NCBI GenBank assembly: GCA_947492375.1 | Contig: CANLMI010000001.1 | Span: 248,001 to 312,000 of the forward strand | DNA length: 64,000 nucleotides | Source: an uncultured Kordiimonas sp. | GTDB lineage: Bacteria; Pseudomonadota; Alphaproteobacteria; Sphingomonadales; Kordiimonadaceae | Direction of reading: 5' to 3' | Shown here: piece after piece, positions 63,599 to 64,000 of the stretch | Numbering within the stretch: the stretch's first letter is position 1 | Layout: each line of letters starts with the position of its first letter | The notes under the pieces: model-generated | What the model saw: the letters and a program-made list of their open reading frames with translations, nothing else | Database searches by the model: none | What the model was told of the DNA's origin: nothing | Program-made: the position numbers and the translations under genes

Positions 63599-64000
63599 TT
63601 ATTCAGGCGCTATATGCATCCGGGTTAGCGCCCAGACCCAATATTGGGTATAGCTGTCGTCTAATTCGCCAATGCCGTCACGGTTAAATACAATGAACAG
63701 TGGTGCATATTCATCTGGTAGGGGGGTGCCATCCATTTTTGTTGCAATGATGGGGTTGAAGCGCTCAAAAACGCCTGAAACCGGAATGCGGATATCATAA
63801 TCATCGCCTGCGGCTGCGATTACAGCTTTCTTTGACCAAAAAGATATTTCCTCACTATGTCGGGTTTTATTTTGAATGTCTGCACTGTATGCGTTTAAAA
63901 TATCCATCACTCTGGGGCCCGTGAATGTATGGATTTCATTACCTGTGAAATAGGTGCGGGTGGTGATGGTTATTTGATCAAAGTTGTTTTCGAGTTCTTT
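63599..64000 (-). CDS. Molybdopterin-binding-like (SUOX fold) protein, 5' end outside window
   Basis: The minus-strand frame stays open from the TAA at 63599 to the window edge, so this is the last ~133 residues of a longer gene rather than the 103-aa piece beginning at an internal ATG. Segments TFTGPRVMDILNAY, DYDIRIPVSGVFER, PIIATKMDGTPLPDEYAPLFIVFNRD and YWVWALTRM follow the pattern of small oxidoreductase molybdopterin-binding domain proteins (TGPxxxDLL, APLxIVFP, YWxWxL). Whether the cofactor Cys is present cannot be seen here. Such proteins are usually exported. Confidence 0.7.
   Translation of the reverse strand, partial: KELENNFDQITITTRTYFTGNEIHTFTGPRVMDILNAYSADIQNKTRHSEEISFWSKKAVIAAAGDDYDIRIPVSGVFERFNPIIATKMDGTPLPDEYAPLFIVFNRDGIGELDDSYTQYWVWALTRMHIAPE

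Overview
The window looks like a chromosomal segment of a marine-type alphaproteobacterium with moderate to low G+C. Pointers are an ICDH of the alphaproteobacterial/Thermus long type, a ScfR/RamB-like regulator beside the glyoxylate-shunt genes, a complete gspC-N type II secretion (T2SS) operon, DUF6445 with tandem tryptophan-halogenase-like genes next to a TonB-dependent receptor (TBDR), and large Caulobacter/Xanthomonas-style TBDRs. A Kordiimonadales- or Sphingomonadales-like host is plausible but inferred from gene content only. No rRNA, tRNA, CRISPR array, transposase or phage gene was seen.

Region 1 (1-20.1 kb) is a carbohydrate-use locus. It has the tail of an MFS sugar permease, a LacI regulator, a vSGLT-like Na+/sugar symporter, and a leftward six-gene operon: Gfo/Idh/MocA oxidoreductase, two xylose-isomerase-like TIM barrels, an MFS permease and a two-subunit membrane-type FAD dehydrogenase with a predicted 3Fe-4S site. 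This suggests a periplasmic 3-keto-sugar route. Next come DUF6445, four tandem flavin-halogenase-like genes (one clearly degenerate) and a 1067-aa TBDR. A TTGACAACG-like element recurs in front of three of these transcription units and may join them in one regulon.

Region 2 (20.2-31.7 kb) is central metabolism: malate synthase G and isocitrate lyase with a divergent ScfR-like regulator, tryptophan 2,3-dioxygenase and kynureninase with a divergent Lrp regulator, a small K+ channel-like protein, an ArsR regulator, a predicted NAD-type isocitrate dehydrogenase and a LysR regulator. The ArsR-ICDH spacer is strongly structured.

Region 3 (32-52.3 kb) is a secretion and surface-uptake region: a secreted metzincin-like protease, the T2SS operon gspC-N closed by an unrecognised lipoprotein, then a second TBDR, a 934-aa internally duplicated surface-type lipoprotein and the prepilin peptidase gspO. 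The TBDR/lipoprotein pair sits between gspC and gspO, and two tandem-repeat arrays flank gspO. I regard the T2SS/lipoprotein/TBDR combination as the best candidate for an undescribed uptake system.

Region 4 (52.4-64 kb) is mixed housekeeping: an MBL hydrolase, a flavin reductase, a DUF3667 membrane protein, an alpha/beta-hydrolase-like protein, msrB, sppA, an AIM24 family protein, a PaaI thioesterase, a PAS protein, a ferredoxin-NADP reductase, a GNAT and a truncated molybdopterin-binding-like protein. Two short start-less coding remnants lie between 55.6 and 56.9 kb.
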